Origin: Cyanobacteria bacterium T3Sed10_344R1
GTDB taxonomy: Bacteria; Cyanobacteriota; Cyanobacteriia; Phormidesmidales; Phormidesmidaceae
Direction: 5' to 3'
Assembly (NCBI GenBank): GCA_003566335.1
Contig: PXDR01000531.1
Span: 1 to 7,168, forward strand
Length of the DNA stretch: 7,168 bases
Shown here: positions 5,423 through 7,168 of the stretch, one piece after another
Layout: the number at the start of each line of letters is the position of its first letter
Numbering within the stretch: position 1 is the stretch's first letter
Translations under genes and position numbers: made by a program
The notes under the pieces: generated by a model
Databases searched by the model: none
What the model saw: only the letters and a program-made list of their open reading frames with translations
What the model was told of the DNA's origin: nothing

Positions 5423-6853
5423 ATGTACGAAAAACTTACCCCCCCCACCACTGGCGATCGCATCACGTTTAAGGACGGCGAACCTGTCGTTCCCGACAAT
5501 CCGATCATTCCCTTCATTCGGGGGGACGGCACGGGGGTAGACATTTGGCCTGCCGCCCAGAAGGTGTTTGATTCAGCCATCAAAGCGGCCTACGGCGACC
5601 AGCGCCAGGTGGTCTGGTTCAAGGTCTATGCCGGCGACGAAGCCTGCGAACAGTACGGCACCTATCAATACCTGCCCCAGGACACCCTGACGGCGATTGA
5701 AGAATACGGCGTGGCGATTAAAGGCCCGTTGACCACCCCCATCGGCGGCGGCATTCGCTCGTTAAACGTGGCCCTGCGGCAGATTAACGACCTCTACGCC
5801 TGCGTGCGGCCCTGCAAGTATTACCCCGGCACCCCCTCCCCCCACAAAAGCCCGGAAAAGCTAAACGTGATTGTCTATCGGGAGAACACCGAGGACATTT
5901 ACCTGGGCATTGAGTGGAAACAGGGCACAGAAATGTGCGATCGCATCGTCAAGCTGCTGAACGAAGACCTGATCCCCAACACTCCAGAACACGGCAAAAA
6001 ACAGGTGCCGGTAGATTCGGCCATCGGCATCAAGCCAATCAGCAAAACCGGCTCCCAGCGGCTGGTGCGCCGTGCCCTCAAACACGCTCTGCGCCTGCCC
6101 CCCGAGAAGCAAATGGTGACCCTAGTCCACAAGGGCAACATCATGAAATACACCGAAGGGGCATTTCGGGACTGGGGCTATGAACTGGCCACCAGCGACG
6201 AATTCCGGGCCGACTGCATCACCGAGCGGGAGTCCTGGATCCTGGGCAACAAAGAAGCCAACCCGGATCTTTCGACTGAAGATAATGCCCGGCTGGTGGA
6301 ACCCGGCTACGACTCCCTCACCCCCGAGAAAAAGGCCGACATTTGCCAAGAAGTCGAAGGCCCCCTCGCCGCCATCTGGGACAGCCACGGCAATGGCCAG
6401 TGGAAAACCAAAATCATGGTGAATGACCGGATCGCCGACAGCATCTTTCAGCAAATCCAAACCCGCCCGGATGAATACTCCATCCTGGCCACAATGAACC
6501 TAAACGGCGACTATCTCTCCGATGCGGCAGCTGCAGTGGTCGGCGGCCTGGGCATGGGGCCAGGGGCCAACATCGGCGACACCTGCGCCATCTTTGAAGC
6601 CACCCACGGCACCGCCCCCAAACACGCAGGGCTGGATCGAATAAACCCCGGCTCGGTCATCCTCTCTGGGGTGATGATGTTTGAGTACCTGGGCTGGCAG
6701 GAAGCGGCAGACCTGATTAAAGCGGGCATTGGGGCTGCGATCGCAAATCGCCAAGTCACCTACGACCTGGCCCGGATGATGGAGCCCCCGGTAGACACCC
6801 CGCTGAAATGCTCTGAGTTCGCCGACGCCATCGTCGCCAACTTCCCCAGCTAA
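5423..6853 (+). CDS. icd: NADP-dependent isocitrate dehydrogenase
   Basis: This cytoplasmic TCA-cycle enzyme oxidatively decarboxylates isocitrate to 2-oxoglutarate with NADP+ and a divalent metal. In cyanobacteria its product feeds glutamine synthetase-GOGAT and signals nitrogen status. The 476-residue length matches cyanobacterial Icd; E. coli Icd is about 416. Substrate-site landmarks are GPLTTPIGGGIRSLN with Ser113, Arg119, Arg129, YRENTEDIY with Arg153 and Tyr160, and HKGNIMK with Lys242 following. Metal ligands are Asp363 and Asp367 in NLNGDYLSDA. The extra length relative to E. coli lies between about residues 253 and 340. The cofactor region is HGTAPKHAG (395-403) and VTYDLAR with Tyr447 and Arg451, consistent with NADP use; the position equal to E. 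coli Tyr345 is His401. HIP1 sites at 5454, 5937 and 6737 and GC-rich codon use fit a native housekeeping gene. It appears monocistronic, with long flanking intergenic regions. Identity is very secure. Confidence 0.98.
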   Translation: MYEKLTPPTTGDRITFKDGEPVVPDNPIIPFIRGDGTGVDIWPAAQKVFDSAIKAAYGDQRQVVWFKVYAGDEACEQYGTYQYLPQDTLTAIEEYGVAIKGPLTTPIGGGIRSLNVALRQINDLYACVRPCKYYPGTPSPHKSPEKLNVIVYRENTEDIYLGIEWKQGTEMCDRIVKLLNEDLIPNTPEHGKKQVPVDSAIGIKPISKTGSQRLVRRALKHALRLPPEKQMVTLVHKGNIMKYTEGAFRDWGYELATSDEFRADCITERESWILGNKEANPDLSTEDNARLVEPGYDSLTPEKKADICQEVEGPLAAIWDSHGNGQWKTKIMVNDRIADSIFQQIQTRPDEYSILATMNLNGDYLSDAAAAVVGGLGMGPGANIGDTCAIFEATHGTAPKHAGLDRINPGSVILSGVMMFEYLGWQEAADLIKAGIGAAIANRQVTYDLARMMEPPVDTPLKCSEFADAIVANFPS

Positions 6854-6870
6854 GCAGTTCAGCAGCCCTA

Positions 6871-6927
6871 CCGTTCGTTCCAACCTTGCTTGGGCTGAGC
6901 CGACTTCGACAGGCTCAGCCTGAACGG
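6871..6927. repeat. Dispersed palindromic repeat after icd (possible terminator)
   Basis: GGCTGAGCC (6893-6901) and GGCTCAGCC (6912-6920) form a perfect 9-bp stem around gacttcgaca. Outer arms CCGTTC (6871-6876) and GAACGG (6922-6927) are also complementary. The TTCGACAGGCTCAGCCTGAACGG stretch is, from memory, a widespread bacterial intergenic repeat. It begins 17 bp after the icd stop codon and may serve as the icd transcript 3' end, although no T-run follows. Confidence 0.65.
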
Positions 6928-6952
6928 GTGTTGGGAACTTGACTCCCGAAAT

Positions 6953-6983
6953 TTGGAGATTTTTGCAGACAACGCGACATAAT
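6953..6983 (+). promoter_or_regulatory. Weak sigma70-like promoter
   Basis: TTGGAG (6953-6958) and CATAAT (6978-6983) match the -35 and -10 consensus at 4 of 6 and 5 of 6 positions, with a 19-bp spacer that is longer than ideal. Transcription would begin near 6990, at the first of three hairpins, and run out of the right edge. Confidence 0.3.
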
Positions 6984-6987
6984 CTTT

Positions 6988-7036
6988 GTTCCCTTCAGGG
7001 GACATGGGCTTTTAGCCCGGTCGTTTTAACGCCGGG
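6988..7036 (+). other. Three consecutive small hairpins, possible structured leader
   Basis: GTTCCC (6988-6993) pairs with GGGGAC (6998-7003) including one G-U, loop TTCA. GGGCT (7006-7010) pairs with AGCCC (7014-7018), loop TTT. CCCGG plus CGT (7016-7024) pairs with ACG plus CCGGG (7029-7036), with a bulged T at 7021. The second and third stems share 7016-7018 and so exclude each other, which is attenuator-like. The rest of 6854-7168, about 315 bp, has no gene I can support. Confidence 0.35.
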
Positions 7037-7168
7037 AACCGGGGCCTATCGTCACCCACCGTCATAGCCTTGGGAATTCAGTGCCATAGTCCTGCAACAT
7101 CTAGACATTAGAGTCAAGATGTGGATAAATCCCGCACCCAACGCATTCCTTAAAAGCACGCCATGACT

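Noticed and set aside
7163..7168. ATG at 7163 as the start of a next gene
   Set aside because: Only two codons are visible and no ribosome binding site precedes it, so it cannot be supported.

Overview
The window looks like chromosomal DNA from a cyanobacterium, probably a moderately GC-rich filamentous or Leptolyngbya-like lineage. The phylum call rests on nine copies of the HIP1 octamer GCGATCGC, an isocitrate dehydrogenase of the cyanobacterial type (476 residues with a large internal insertion), and a CrtW-type carotenoid ketolase. The genus is only a guess. All genes I accept are on the + strand.

Positions 2-3945 hold three genes I cannot name. The first is a long protein, cut by the left edge of the window, built of six clear copies plus one divergent copy of a roughly 98-residue helical repeat. 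It ends in a hydrophobic membrane segment. A predicted lipoprotein of 141 residues follows, then a 171-residue acidic protein with a short hydrophobic, Gly/Ala-rich C-terminus. The spacing and common strand suggest loose co-location, possibly around the membrane or envelope. The hairpins between them argue against one simple operon.

Positions 4092-5052 hold a small protein of about 80 residues that overlaps the start of crtW, the beta-carotene ketolase gene. The two reading frames overlap, so the crtW start is uncertain. I prefer a TTG at 4306, inside the end of the small gene. The crtW body is AT-richer than its neighbours, and the window has no HIP1 site between 3918 and 5453, so this pair may have been acquired separately.

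Positions 5053-5422 form a 370-bp intergenic region ahead of icd. It contains a three-half-site palindromic motif and a 16-bp tandem duplication next to the icd ribosome binding site. NADP-dependent isocitrate dehydrogenase (icd) occupies 5423-6853. It makes 2-oxoglutarate, the carbon skeleton and signal for nitrogen assimilation in cyanobacteria.

Positions 6854-7168 contain no gene I can support. They hold a dispersed palindromic repeat, a weak promoter-like pair and three consecutive small hairpins, possibly the leader of a gene beyond the right edge. No tRNA, rRNA, CRISPR array or transposase was seen.
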